The notes beneath the pieces were generated by a model. The model saw nothing but the letters and a program-made list of their open reading frames with translations, made no database searches and was not told the origin of the DNA. Of a stretch of 64,000 bases of DNA, positions 37,847-46,510 are shown in pieces. Source of the DNA: an uncultured Pseudodesulfovibrio sp. (GTDB lineage: Bacteria > Desulfobacterota > Desulfovibrionia > Desulfovibrionales > Desulfovibrionaceae); the NCBI RefSeq assembly GCF_963664965.1, contig NZ_OY761823.1:3242001-3306000 (forward strand). The letters run 5' to 3'. The position numbers and the translations under genes were made by a program. Positions within the stretch are counted from its first letter, which is position 1; each line of letters begins with the position of its first letter.

Positions 37847-39319
37847 TCACTTGAACGGCAGTGAGAAATAAAAACTCGCGCCCTTGCCGTATTCGCTCTC
37901 AACCCACACGCCGCCCCCATGGGCCTCGACAATTTTCTTGACGATAGCCAGCCCCAGCCCGGTACTCGATTCCCCGGCGGTTGGCAGGACGCTGGTCTTC
38001 TGGAAAGTCTTGAACAGGAGTTCCTCTTCATCAGGCGGAACGCCTTTGCCATGATCATGAACTCCGCAGACAGCCGCCCCGTCCTTTTCCTCAAGAGTGA
38101 CGGCAATGCTTTCGTTGGTGGGTGAAAACTTGACGGCATTGGTCAACAGATTGTCAAGGACCTGCCCCACACGCCGAGAATCAAATACCATGGCCCTGAC
38201 CTTACCAAGAGACGCCGTCAGGGTCAGAGATTTGGCCTTGGCTGAGATGGAATGAAGGCGCAACCGTTTTTCAATCAGTTCTCCAAGGTCGGCCTGCCCC
38301 TTGATAAGCTTGAGCCGCCCGGACTCGATTACGGATATATCAAGCAAATCGCCGACCATGCCATTCATATGGAGAATAGACGAGTGGATGAATTCTATGG
38401 ATTCGCGCTGCTCATCGTTCAATTCCCCACAACTGTTGGCAAGCAGCAACTCGGACAACCCCTTGATGCCGTTAATGGGACTGCGAAGATCATGCACGGC
38501 CATGCCGAGGAACTGATTCTTCACCCTGTTGGCGTCACGCAACGCCCTGATCTGTTCCATGGTTTCTACATTGTTTCCGACACGGCAATAGAACTCTTCG
38601 GTCTCGAACGGCTTGGGGATATAGTCGTTGGCCCCACTCTTGAGGAACTGTGCCGTCACCATGGGATCGGTCGAGGAGGATATCCCGATCACCGGCATAT
38701 CTTCCTTGCTGTAGTCGCCCCGTATGCGTCGCGTGAGTTCTATTCCGTTCATACCCGGCATCAGATAGTCGACAATAACCATGTCGATATCCTTGTCTTC
38801 ATCAAGCAGTTTCAGCGCGGCCTCCCCATCCGGGACATCCAGCACCTGAAACATCTGCCGATGAAGCAAAGAACAGAGCGCAAAACGAAAGGACTCGGAG
38901 TCCTCGACCACCAACACCCTGATACCCCGGTTCAACGTCAGACGACGAATATATTTCCGAACATTGGCGACCGCGTGAACATCCTTGACAACATAGTCGA
39001 TGATCTGCCTGTTCCACATCCGGGCGCGGGTGACTTCATCCACATCCGCCGTCAACACGAGGCACGGTACGGCCATGGAACTGATCAGGTCAACGATCTC
39101 CCCGTCCCGCGCATCGGCAAGATGCAGGCTCACAATGGCAAGAAAAATGCTCCGAGCCCGCTTGTCGAAAATTTCGCGCGCCTCCTGATAAGAAGACGCG
39201 GACTCGACCGTCAGTTCGAATGAAGACTCAATGGATCGCTTGAGTTCGGAAAGAATAACCCGGCTGCTCTCGACCACGAGAACAACCGGGAGTTCCTTGT
39301 TGGATGGATTTTGCTTCAC
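37847..39319 (-). CDS. Double-receiver histidine kinase
   Basis: A soluble 490-residue kinase. Receiver 1 (about 10-130) looks degenerate: the pocket reads VVESS and the usual phospho-Asp site is IVSLHLAD. Receiver 2 (about 134-250) is intact, with VVEDSES, D184 in VIVDYLMPGMNG and Lys in IPKPF. HisKA follows (H276 in GMAVHDLRSP) and then HATPase_c (NLLTNAVKFSP, HGKGVP, STGLGLAIVKKIVEAHGG). The start is taken as the GTG at 39319, eight bases below GGGAG; an ATG at 39334 is the alternative. No output domain or adjacent regulator; a phosphorelay hub is inferred. Confidence 0.85.
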   Translation of the reverse strand: MKQNPSNKELPVVLVVESSRVILSELKRSIESSFELTVESASSYQEAREIFDKRARSIFLAIVSLHLADARDGEIVDLISSMAVPCLVLTADVDEVTRARMWNRQIIDYVVKDVHAVANVRKYIRRLTLNRGIRVLVVEDSESFRFALCSLLHRQMFQVLDVPDGEAALKLLDEDKDIDMVIVDYLMPGMNGIELTRRIRGDYSKEDMPVIGISSSTDPMVTAQFLKSGANDYIPKPFETEEFYCRVGNNVETMEQIRALRDANRVKNQFLGMAVHDLRSPINGIKGLSELLLANSCGELNDEQRESIEFIHSSILHMNGMVGDLLDISVIESGRLKLIKGQADLGELIEKRLRLHSISAKAKSLTLTASLGKVRAMVFDSRRVGQVLDNLLTNAVKFSPTNESIAVTLEEKDGAAVCGVHDHGKGVPPDEEELLFKTFQKTSVLPTAGESSTGLGLAIVKKIVEAHGGGVWVESEYGKGASFYFSLPFK

Positions 39320-39376
39320 TGATGATACTCCCATATTTGACGGAGTATCACAGGTACACAAAAAAAAGGAAGACCG

Positions 39377-39991
39377 TTATACTGCTTTGCTCAAGGTAAC
39401 GGAAAACCCCTTGTCGCACAGCATTTTCACGGACACCGCCCCTTCGCGGATAATCTTGAGCCGGGTGGAACCAAGCAGGCGAACCACGGTGGAAGCCTTG
39501 CCGCCGCGAGGCCACGGCGGATCGAAATAGCTGGCCCCGACCTGAGCGATCAATTCGGGATCGACCGCATCGGGCAGTGCCACGGGCGGATTGCCGCTGA
39601 TATTCGCGCTGGTGGAAACGATGGGTTTTTTGAGACGCCTGGAAAGCTCCGAGGCAAAGGCATGGCCGCTCCACCGAACCGACGTATACCCTTCGTCGTC
39701 GCTGAGCGATGCCGGCAGTTCCGGCAGGGCCTTGACGAGAATGGACAACGGACCGGGCCAGAACGACTCAGCCAGATGGGCAAGCGCCGCGGGCTTCTCG
39801 TCAGTAACAAGATCAAGCATATCCAGCCCGCCGATAATCAGGGGAAGCGGCTTGGCACCGGAACGTCCCTTGATATCAATGACCTTCTGGCATGCCGCCG
39901 CATTTGTGGCGTCACATCCTATGGCGTACAAGGTCTCGGTCGGATAGACCACAACCTCACCGTTTTGCAGGGCTTTGAGCAATTCGTACAC
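39377..39991 (-). CDS. tsaC: Sua5/YciO/YrdC family, threonylcarbamoyl-AMP synthase
   Basis: A 204-residue YrdC-fold protein that makes threonylcarbamoyl-AMP for t6A37 of tRNA. Seen are VVYPTETLYAIGCDATN, KGRSGAKPLPLIIGG, the basic pocket and SVRWSGHAFASELSRRLKKPIVSTSANISGNPP. The length is that of the short TsaC type. Symbol chosen on length; paralogues of other function exist in the family. Confidence 0.85.
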   Translation of the reverse strand: MYELLKALQNGEVVVYPTETLYAIGCDATNAAACQKVIDIKGRSGAKPLPLIIGGLDMLDLVTDEKPAALAHLAESFWPGPLSILVKALPELPASLSDDEGYTSVRWSGHAFASELSRRLKKPIVSTSANISGNPPVALPDAVDPELIAQVGASYFDPPWPRGGKASTVVRLLGSTRLKIIREGAVSVKMLCDKGFSVTLSKAV

Positions 39992-40116
39992 GACGTCCTC
40001 CGGTTCCCAAGATCAATTGTCACAGCAGATCAGAATGAGGCCAATATAAGACTTGGCGCATTATGTAGCCCCGAATGGCCGGACGATCAACTAAAAAACG
40101 ACAAAAATATTCAGAA

Positions 40117-40707
40117 TCAACGACTGTACCATTCAGCCTTGAGTTGTTCCAGTTCTTCCGGATCAAAAGACGGCTCGTCGTACATCCCGGCTTCATTGCG
40201 CTGCTTGAAGGCTTCATAAAGAATGATGGCCGCCGCCACCGAGACATTGAAGCTCTGCACCATGCCCTGCATGGGAATGTAGATTTCATCCGGGACCAGT
40301 TCAGCCAGTTCCGGTGCGGTGCCGCGATGCTCGTTGCTGAGAATGACCGCCGTGGGAATCGTAAAGTCGAAATCCATGACCGGACGCGCTGTTTCCGAGA
40401 AACCGGTCCGCAGAATCTGACCGCCCCCCTGCGTCACAGCCTCGACCAATCCGGCCGGGTCCACATGACGGGTGCGACGAATCCACTTCTTTGCAGACGC
40501 CGAACTCTTCTTGCCGAGATCGGGCCAACTGGAAGTCGTATAATACAAATGAACGTCGGAAACGCCGAAAGCATCACAGCTTCGCAGCACTGCCGATACG
40601 TTGTGAGGGTCCCAGATATTGTCCATCACCAGAGTCAGATCCTTCTGACGTTTGGCGAGCACATTATCGATCCGCTGTTTTCTCTTTTCCGTAATTTCGC
40701 GTGACAT
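40117..40707 (-). CDS. TrmH/SpoU-type tRNA ribose methyltransferase
   Basis: A 196-residue SPOUT methylase resembling TrmH, which 2'-O-methylates G18 of tRNA. Motif 1 appears as VMDNIWDPHNVSAVLRSCDAFGV, motif 2 as ILSNEHRGTAPEL, and motif 3 as IPMQGMVQSFNVSVAAAIILYE, forming the S-adenosylmethionine knot. The start is the ATG giving MSREITEKRKQRIDNVL, typical of the TrmH N-terminus; the longer frame has no match. Intact. Confidence 0.9.
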   Translation of the reverse strand: MSREITEKRKQRIDNVLAKRQKDLTLVMDNIWDPHNVSAVLRSCDAFGVSDVHLYYTTSSWPDLGKKSSASAKKWIRRTRHVDPAGLVEAVTQGGGQILRTGFSETARPVMDFDFTIPTAVILSNEHRGTAPELAELVPDEIYIPMQGMVQSFNVSVAAAIILYEAFKQRNEAGMYDEPSFDPEELEQLKAEWYSR

Positions 40708-40793
40708 GTCCGGCTTGGTACATGATTCGACTGCGAAATGGCAAGAGTAATGGTTCCCCCAACCGGAAAGGGCTTCCGGAACCAACCTCCGAA

Positions 40794-40994
40794 CTAATCG
40801 AAACTGTTCCAGTGCCCGCAGTTCTCACAGGAAAAGGATGTGGGAGTATACGCCTCACCCGTCCTGGTTACCTCCACCTCGTTAAGATGGCCGCAGTTGT
40901 CGCACGGCATCAGGGCCAGAGACCTTTCAGGGTCGAAATCAAACACTTCACCGTCAATGGAGATGCTGCTGCTGAATTGGTCCGCACTCATCAC
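40794..40994 (-). CDS. Small double-CxxC zinc-ribbon protein
   Basis: A 66-residue acidic protein whose C-terminal half has two CxxC knuckles (CDNCGHLNEVEV and CENCGHWNSFD), a compact zinc ribbon. The first 25 residues are Ser/Asp-rich. Either of two adjacent ATGs may be used. The role is unknown. It lies 86 bases upstream of the trmH-like start in the same direction, with an inverted repeat (CCGGAA/TTCCGG) between them. Confidence 0.65.
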   Translation of the reverse strand: MMSADQFSSSISIDGEVFDFDPERSLALMPCDNCGHLNEVEVTRTGEAYTPTSFSCENCGHWNSFD

Positions 40995-41324
40995 TTGCTC
41001 CTCGAAATATTCGTTACACCATGATTATCATTGAATGATAGCACCACCGGCGAAATAAACGAAGGGCTGACACCGTTCAGCTGAACGATTATAACGAAAA
41101 TCAAATGACAGAAACGATAGTCCTTCCCCGTATCCGGATCATTGAATCCTTGCAGGAGGCATGGCGCATTCCGTGAATATCGGGAAAAATCATGAAAAGA
41201 ATATGGCATTGTTGTATGAATACCGTTATATTTTCCTACAACATATTGACAAAATTTTCGATTACATAGGAAAGTAAGGAATAAAAGTTTCATTTTTTCT
41301 GATGTAACCAACAGGGAATAAGGG
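40995..41324. other. Intergenic gap upstream of the CheY-like gene
   Basis: A 330-bp A+T-rich spacer between divergent genes. A TTGACA lies at 41246, but no good -10 follows at normal spacing, so the promoter of the chemotaxis-type cluster is not resolved. No small gene or RNA seen. Confidence 0.5.
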
Positions 41325-41720
41325 ATGCGAGCACTGATAGTCGAAGACGAATTCCTGAGTCGCAAGGTCCTGCGGTCATTTCTCATGACCCTTTTTGAAG
41401 TGGATATCGTGGTCAATGGTCGTGAAGCGGTCGAGGCATTCAAAATGGCTCATAATGAAGAATCACCGTACGACCTTATACTCATGGACATCATGATGCC
41501 CGAAGTGGACGGCATCGAGGCGCTTCACCGTATCCGCAAAATGGAAGAAAGTGACAACCTGACCCCAAAGGTCAAGGTCATCATGACCACGGCACTGGAC
41601 GACCCTCAAACAGTGATTAAATCCTTCTACGACGGGGAGGCATCCGCCTACATCGTCAAACCCGTAGCCAAGGAAAAGCTGTACGAGGAACTCAAGAAAC
41701 TCGGTCTATTGAGCAGCTAG
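41325..41720 (+). CDS. CheY-like single-domain response regulator
   Basis: A 131-residue stand-alone receiver. The acidic pair is in LIVEDE, the phospho-acceptor is D55 in LILMDIMMPEVDG, the Thr is in VIMTTALDD and the Lys in AYIVKPVAKE. There is no output domain. It heads a three-gene cluster with the Hpt-STAS protein and CheA, 13 bases from the next gene. It is a likely phosphoryl target of that CheA. Confidence 0.92.
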   Translation: MRALIVEDEFLSRKVLRSFLMTLFEVDIVVNGREAVEAFKMAHNEESPYDLILMDIMMPEVDGIEALHRIRKMEESDNLTPKVKVIMTTALDDPQTVIKSFYDGEASAYIVKPVAKEKLYEELKKLGLLSS

Positions 41721-41733
41721 GACAAGGAATATC

Positions 41734-42459
41734 ATGAGCGACGATCCGATGGTTGAGGAGTTCTTCTCCGAGGTCAACGACAAATATTACCCGCAGGTCA
41801 TGGAAGGGCTCGAAATGCTGGAAAGCGACGACGTCGCAGAAGGCATAGAGATCCTGTCCCGCCCCCTGCACACGATCAAGGGTGTCACGGGATTCATGGC
41901 CGGATTCGAACCGGCTTCCCACTTCACGCACAAGATCGAGGACTTCCTGAAAAAAGTTCAGGGCGGAGAGGTTGAATCCACATCCGAAAACCTGATTCTG
42001 CTCTCTCGCGGCATCAACATGATATTTCAGGTGCTTGAGCAGCTCCGGGATGATACCGTGGATGAAGAAGAGCAGGAAGAACTCCTTGCCCTCATCACAG
42101 AAGCCTCAGCCAGCGGCCAATCCGAAGAAACGGTCAGCGGAGCGGGAGTCGACGTGGAAACCCGTGATGACGTGACCATCATCCGCGTCAAGGACCCCCG
42201 TGTTCATCAGGAATCGCAATACAAGCCCATTATTTCAGCGATTCTCTTCATTGAGCCGGGTGACTCCATCCTTGTGGACCTGTCGCAGGTACTCACCTTC
42301 GGCTCAACAGCGTGGGGAGCCCTCGCCAGCATGGGCTCCACGTTCAAGGTTGCGGCATGCAACCTCTCTTCCGACGCAAAACAGACACTCTACGCCTGGG
42401 GATTTGACGACACTATCACCGTCTACCCGGATGAAGACACCTATTTCACGACTCAGTAA
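41734..42459 (+). CDS. Hpt-STAS two-domain signalling protein
   Basis: A 241-residue protein joining a histidine phosphotransfer domain (H46 in RPLHTIKGVTGFMAGF, four-helix pattern to about residue 110) to a STAS-like domain (about 145-241: DDVTIIRVKDPRV, ILVDLSQVLTFGSTAWGALASMG). The Hpt part looks like a CheA P1 domain moved to a separate gene. The STAS part recalls anti-sigma-antagonist modules. It precedes a CheA whose own N-terminus lacks a clear phospho-His motif, so it probably supplies that function. Confidence 0.82.
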   Translation: MSDDPMVEEFFSEVNDKYYPQVMEGLEMLESDDVAEGIEILSRPLHTIKGVTGFMAGFEPASHFTHKIEDFLKKVQGGEVESTSENLILLSRGINMIFQVLEQLRDDTVDEEEQEELLALITEASASGQSEETVSGAGVDVETRDDVTIIRVKDPRVHQESQYKPIISAILFIEPGDSILVDLSQVLTFGSTAWGALASMGSTFKVAACNLSSDAKQTLYAWGFDDTITVYPDEDTYFTTQ

Positions 42460-42470
42460 GGAGCGCATCA

Positions 42471-44175
42471 GTGCAGGACAGCATCATACAGTGCATCGAA
42501 GACATCGAGAGCCAAATTCTCGAAGTGGCAGCAACCGGTCAGGGAGCCGGAGAAGCCGTGGATGCGCTCGGCCTGTCACACATGAAACTTTCGAGCGCGG
42601 GGGTCATCGCCGTGCTCGACATGCTCGTGGACGGCATCAGCCCGGCCAACGACGAAATCATCACGGCCATGCTCGGCGTGTGCGAAGCGCAGAAGCGTTT
42701 CCTGTTCGCCGTGGGCGGCCTGCTTGAGCAGGGCACACAATCCCTCGGCATGCAGCCGTCGAAATCCACCCCTGTCGAACAGATGCCGAAAGAGGAATCC
42801 GAGGAAGAGGCTGCCAAGGCCTTTGAGGAACCGCCCACTGCCGCTACCGAAGCAGAGACCGAAGCCGCCGGGGAACAACCCGCCGAAACTCCGGAACCGG
42901 TCAAAGGAAACAAAGCCCAAGGCAAAAGCGGAAAAGGCACCGGCGGCACAGGCCATTTCTTCCATCCGTGTCAGCACCGACCGCCTTGACCGCGTCATCG
43001 AGCTGGTAGGGAAGCTCATGGTCACCTATGCCGTCATTGCTCAGGGCGGAGCACAAAATCTCACACAGATGGCTTCATCCCTGCGGGAACTCGACAACGT
43101 CATCAGCCGCCTCCAGAAGGAAGTGGACGCCATTCGGCTTGTCCCCCTCAAGCAGATATTCATGCCCATGCATCGATTGGTCAAAAGCCTCAGCCAGAAA
43201 ATCGGCAAGAAGCTTGATTTCGAAGTTACAGGCGATGATCTCGCGCTCGACAAAACCATCGTGGAAAGCCTCAACGAACCGCTGGTTCACTTGCTCAGAA
43301 ACGCGGTGGACCACGGACTGGAAACCACGGAAGGCCGCAAGGAAGCCGGGAAAAAGGAAACCGGAAAAGTCGGTCTGCACGCATGGCGCAAAGGCGACAA
43401 TGCCTATATTCAGGTCAAGGACGACGGCCGGGGCCTCGACCCGGAGAGAATCCTGAACAAGGCCATAGAAAAAGGAATAGCCGAAATGGGGGCCGAATAC
43501 GAAAAAGAGGAAATCCTCCAATTCGTCCTTCAGTCCGGTTTCTCCACAGCGGAAAAAATCACTGACGTTTCGGGACGCGGGGTCGGAATGGACGCAGTCG
43601 TCAACGCCATCCGCAACACGCTTGACGGCGATGTCGAAATCGAAAGCGAACTCGGCCACGGCGCGGCATTCACCATCTCCATCCCGCTGGACCGCTCGGC
43701 CAACGAAGGCATTGTCGAAGCATTGGTCTGCAAGGTCGGCGGCGACACGTTCATCGTACCGAGCCGTGACGTGGTGGAAATCTACATGCCCAAGGAAAAC
43801 GAAGTGGTGGAACTGCCGGATGGCCGCGAGACCGTGGACGTCCGAGGCGAAGTCCATTCCCTGCTGCGACTTGCCGACCTGCTCGGACTGGAGCCGGAGG
43901 TAACCGACATTCAGATGGCGCAGGCCATCGTGGTCCGCGTAGGCGAATACAAAGCCGCCATTCTCGTGGATGAAGTCCTCAAACAGCAACAGGTGGTCAT
44001 AACCGGCTTTACTGTCCCGGTGGAAGAAATCTTCAATGTGCCCATTCTCGGCTACGGCATGATGGGCGAATCCGACGCACTGGTTATCGACACCGAAGAA
44101 ATGCTTCAACATTTCCAAGACCGCGTCCATATGGGAAACAGTCCGACCTTGACAGAAACATCGGAGCGCGCATAA
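42471..44175 (+). pseudogene. cheA: CheA-type histidine kinase interrupted by a frameshift
   Basis: Two overlapping frames make one CheA. Frame 1 starts at the GTG at 42471 (AAGGAG upstream) and encodes a divergent P1-like bundle of about 90 residues plus a Glu/Ala/Pro-rich linker. The conserved sequence moves to the +1 frame near 42900-42950 (linker PKAKAEKAP). It continues with the dimerisation helices (STDRLDRVIELVGKLMV), the ATPase domain (HLLRNAVDHGLE, DDGRGLDPERIL, GRGVGMDAV) and the CheW-like P5 to 44175. An extra base in the A-rich CAAAGG at about 42902 would explain it. A sequencing error, a true mutation or recoding are all possible. Confidence 0.8.
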
Positions 44176-44178
44176 ATA
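44149..44178 (+). promoter_or_regulatory. Sigma-70 promoter of the cobalamin operon
   Basis: A perfect TTGACA at 44149 and TAAATA at 44173 (18-bp spacing; ATAAAT at 17) lie over the last codons of cheA. The predicted start near 44185 coincides with the first base of the riboswitch. Confidence 0.65.
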
Positions 44179-44184
44179 TCCGCA

Positions 44185-44334
44185 CTTCAGGTGTCCATGA
44201 CTTGATAGGGAATCCCGTGAGACTCGGGAGCGGACCCGCCGCCGTGACACCCCGTTGAAACATCTTCATTCATGCCACTGGTTTCAACCGGGAAGGCGAA
44301 GATGCGAGGGGTCAGCCGGAAGACCTGCCTGAAG
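44185..44334 (+). promoter_or_regulatory. Cobalamin riboswitch
   Basis: The adenosylcobalamin aptamer is recognisable. The closing stem pairs CTTCAG (44185) with CTGAAG (44329-44334). The conserved segments are AGGTGTCC, GGGAATCCCGTGAGACTCGGGAGCGGACCCGC and, at the 3' side, AGCCGGAAGACCTGCC. It precedes cobalt-chelatase and corrinoid-transport genes and a terminator, so bound cobalamin should switch the operon off. Confidence 0.95.
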
Positions 44335-44398
44335 CCGATACAGGTTTGCCTCGGTGGTACGTGGCTTGCCATCCGCAGGTATCCGAAGGGAAAAACGG

Positions 44399-44438
44399 TC
44401 CCCTTCCTCTGAATTCGTAGAGGAAGGGGATTTTCTTT
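44399..44438 (+). terminator. Riboswitch expression-platform terminator
   Basis: A 12-bp stem (TCCCCTTCCTCT with AGAGGAAGGGGA) around an eight-base loop is followed by TTTTCTTTT, 38 bases ahead of the cbiK start. With ligand bound it should stop transcription before the operon. Confidence 0.92.
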
Positions 44439-44476
44439 TATCCCAACACAAAGCCGCTCCATTTTTTGGGGGTTTC

Positions 44477-45466
44477 ATGACTGTTTCCAGACTTCATTCC
44501 ACCTTTGTCGCGCTCGTCTGTGCTGCGGCTCTTCTCGTCTCGCTGCCCGCTTTTGCAGGGCATAACGAGGAAGCGCCCGCCAAACAGGCCATCGTGCTCG
44601 CCGCCTTCGGCACCTCATATCCCGAAGCACTCAAATCCATTCTGAATATCAAGACCAGAGTGGAAAAGGCCAACCCCGGCACCCCGGTCAAACTGGCCTT
44701 CACTTCCAGCATCATCCGCAACATCTGGCAGGAACGTCAGGGGGACGCAGCATGGCAGAAGGCCAACGCAGGAGTTCCCAAGGACGTACTTTACGTAAAG
44801 AGCCCGCTCGCTACCGTGGCCGACTTGCAGAACTCCGGCTACAAGAACATCGCTGTCCAGTCCCTGCACGTCTTTGCCGGTGAAGAGTTCTCCGACCTCA
44901 CCAACATGATGATCGGCCTGCGCTCCATCCGCGCCCTCAAGGCCAAGTCCGTGCCGTTCAAGCAGATGCGCCTCGGCCGTCCGGCGCTGGGCATGCCCGG
45001 TGACGTCTACCCGTACACCGACGACATCACCGTCGCCGTCAAAGCCCTCAAGGCCGACGTTGACGAAGCAAAGAAGATGAACGCAGCACTGGTCTACATG
45101 GGCCACGGCAATGACTTCTTCTCCACCGGCATTTACGCCGAGTTCCAGAGCGAAATGCAGAAGGCCTACAAACACCCGGTCTTCGTGGCCTGTGTGGAAG
45201 GCTACCCTTCCTTTGACGACATGCTCCCCGGCCTCAAGCTGGCCGGCAAAAAGAACATCCTTCTGAAGCCCTTCATGATCGTCGCGGGTGACCACGCTTC
45301 CAACGACATGGCCGGTGACGAAGACGACGCCTGGAAAGTCATGCTGACCAAAGCAGGCTACAAGGTGAAAACCGATCTGCGCGGCCTCGGCATGGTCGAC
45401 GCATGGGCCGACATCTATGTCAAGCACCTCAAGGACGCTCTGGCCCAGAAGCACATGCTTCCGTAA
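44477..45466 (+). CDS. cbiK: Exported sirohydrochlorin cobaltochelatase, CbiK periplasmic type
   Basis: A 329-residue class-II chelatase with an N-terminal signal peptide (MTVSRLHSTFVALVCAAALLVS, cut after AFA). The mature protein starts KQAIVLAAFGTSYPEAL. Metal-site histidines are in QSLHVFAGEEF and ALVYMGHGNDFF. Desulfovibrio is known to encode such an exported CbiK next to a corrinoid/iron-type ABC transporter, where roles in metal or haem handling outside the cytoplasm have been proposed. The ATG at 44477 follows GGGGG. First gene behind the riboswitch; a cytoplasmic paralogue lies at 48944. Confidence 0.93.
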   Translation: MTVSRLHSTFVALVCAAALLVSLPAFAGHNEEAPAKQAIVLAAFGTSYPEALKSILNIKTRVEKANPGTPVKLAFTSSIIRNIWQERQGDAAWQKANAGVPKDVLYVKSPLATVADLQNSGYKNIAVQSLHVFAGEEFSDLTNMMIGLRSIRALKAKSVPFKQMRLGRPALGMPGDVYPYTDDITVAVKALKADVDEAKKMNAALVYMGHGNDFFSTGIYAEFQSEMQKAYKHPVFVACVEGYPSFDDMLPGLKLAGKKNILLKPFMIVAGDHASNDMAGDEDDAWKVMLTKAGYKVKTDLRGLGMVDAWADIYVKHLKDALAQKHMLP

Positions 45467-45472
45467 AACGAA

Positions 45473-46510
45473 ATGAACGCCGCTTCCCGAACACATACCC
45501 GCGCCGCACTGACGATCATCGCGCTCGCCCTCATTCTGGGCGGGCTGATGGTGACCGCCTGCGGCATGGGGTATATTTCCATCCCATCCGGAGACGTGCT
45601 TGTCGCCGTACTGGACGGAATCCGGGGAGCGGCGGGTTCCATCGACCCGCTGAACCAAAGCATAGTGCTTGAGGTACGGCTTCCACGCATCCTCACATCC
45701 GTATCCGTCGGCTTCGGCCTCGCCATGGCCGGTGCGGTGTTTCAAGGACTCCTGCTCAACCCGCTGGCAGACCCGTTCACCCTCGGCGTTTCTTCCGGGG
45801 CAGCATTTGGCGCGGCAGTCGCCCTCCTGCTCGGCCTGACCTTTTTCGGACCGACCACGCTCTGCCTGATGGCGTTCCTCGGCGCGACAGCCACCCTGTT
45901 CGCGGTCATCGCCATGTCAGGCCGGGACGGCGAACTCTCGCCGGTCAACCTCATCCTGTCGGGGGTCATCATCTCGGCCATCCTCTCGGCAGGCATCAGC
46001 TTCATCAAATATCTTGCCGACGAACGTGTAGCAGCCATCGTATTCTGGCTCATGGGCAGCTTTGTTTCCCGCACATGGACCGACGCACTGCTCACGGCTT
46101 CGGTCACACTTGCCTGCCTTGCAATCTGTCTCTATTACGCCCGCGACCTGAACATCATGAGCCTCGGCTCAAAATCGGCACGCAGCCTCGGCGTGGAAAC
46201 CGGACGCGTCCGCCTCATCCTACTGCTCACGGCCTCACTGACCAGTGCCGTCTGCGTATCCGTTTCCGGCATCATCGGTTTCGTGGGCCTCATCATCCCG
46301 CATCTGATGCGTATGCTCATCGGCCCGGACAACCGCTGGCTGATTCCGGCATCAGGACTCGGCGGTGGCCTGCTGCTGCTCATGGCAGACACCCTGACCC
46401 GCGCCATACTGCCCAACGAAGTCCCCATCGGCGTACTCACCGCGCTCATCGGCGGACCGATTTTCTGCTGGATATTCACCCGCACCCGCACGGAGCGCCG
46501 CCATGGATAA
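45473..46510 (+). CDS. ABC transporter permease, BtuC/FecCD type
   Basis: A 345-residue inner-membrane permease with about ten helices. Family blocks are VRLPRILTSVSVGFGLAMAGAVFQGLLLNPLADPFTLGVSSGAAFGA and GFVGLIIPHLMRMLIGPDNR. The position behind a cobalamin riboswitch makes a corrinoid, cobalt complex or metallo-tetrapyrrole the likely cargo rather than siderophore. Six bases separate it from cbiK and it overlaps the ATPase gene by eight. Confidence 0.92.
   Translation: MNAASRTHTRAALTIIALALILGGLMVTACGMGYISIPSGDVLVAVLDGIRGAAGSIDPLNQSIVLEVRLPRILTSVSVGFGLAMAGAVFQGLLLNPLADPFTLGVSSGAAFGAAVALLLGLTFFGPTTLCLMAFLGATATLFAVIAMSGRDGELSPVNLILSGVIISAILSAGISFIKYLADERVAAIVFWLMGSFVSRTWTDALLTASVTLACLAICLYYARDLNIMSLGSKSARSLGVETGRVRLILLLTASLTSAVCVSVSGIIGFVGLIIPHLMRMLIGPDNRWLIPASGLGGGLLLLMADTLTRAILPNEVPIGVLTALIGGPIFCWIFTRTRTERRHG

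Noticed and set aside
42724..44175. A separate downstream gene encoding a short CheA
   Set aside because: The early part of this frame (Arg/Pro-rich) is out-of-frame sequence of the upstream linker and there is no good start before the dimerisation helices; a single frameshifted cheA fits better.
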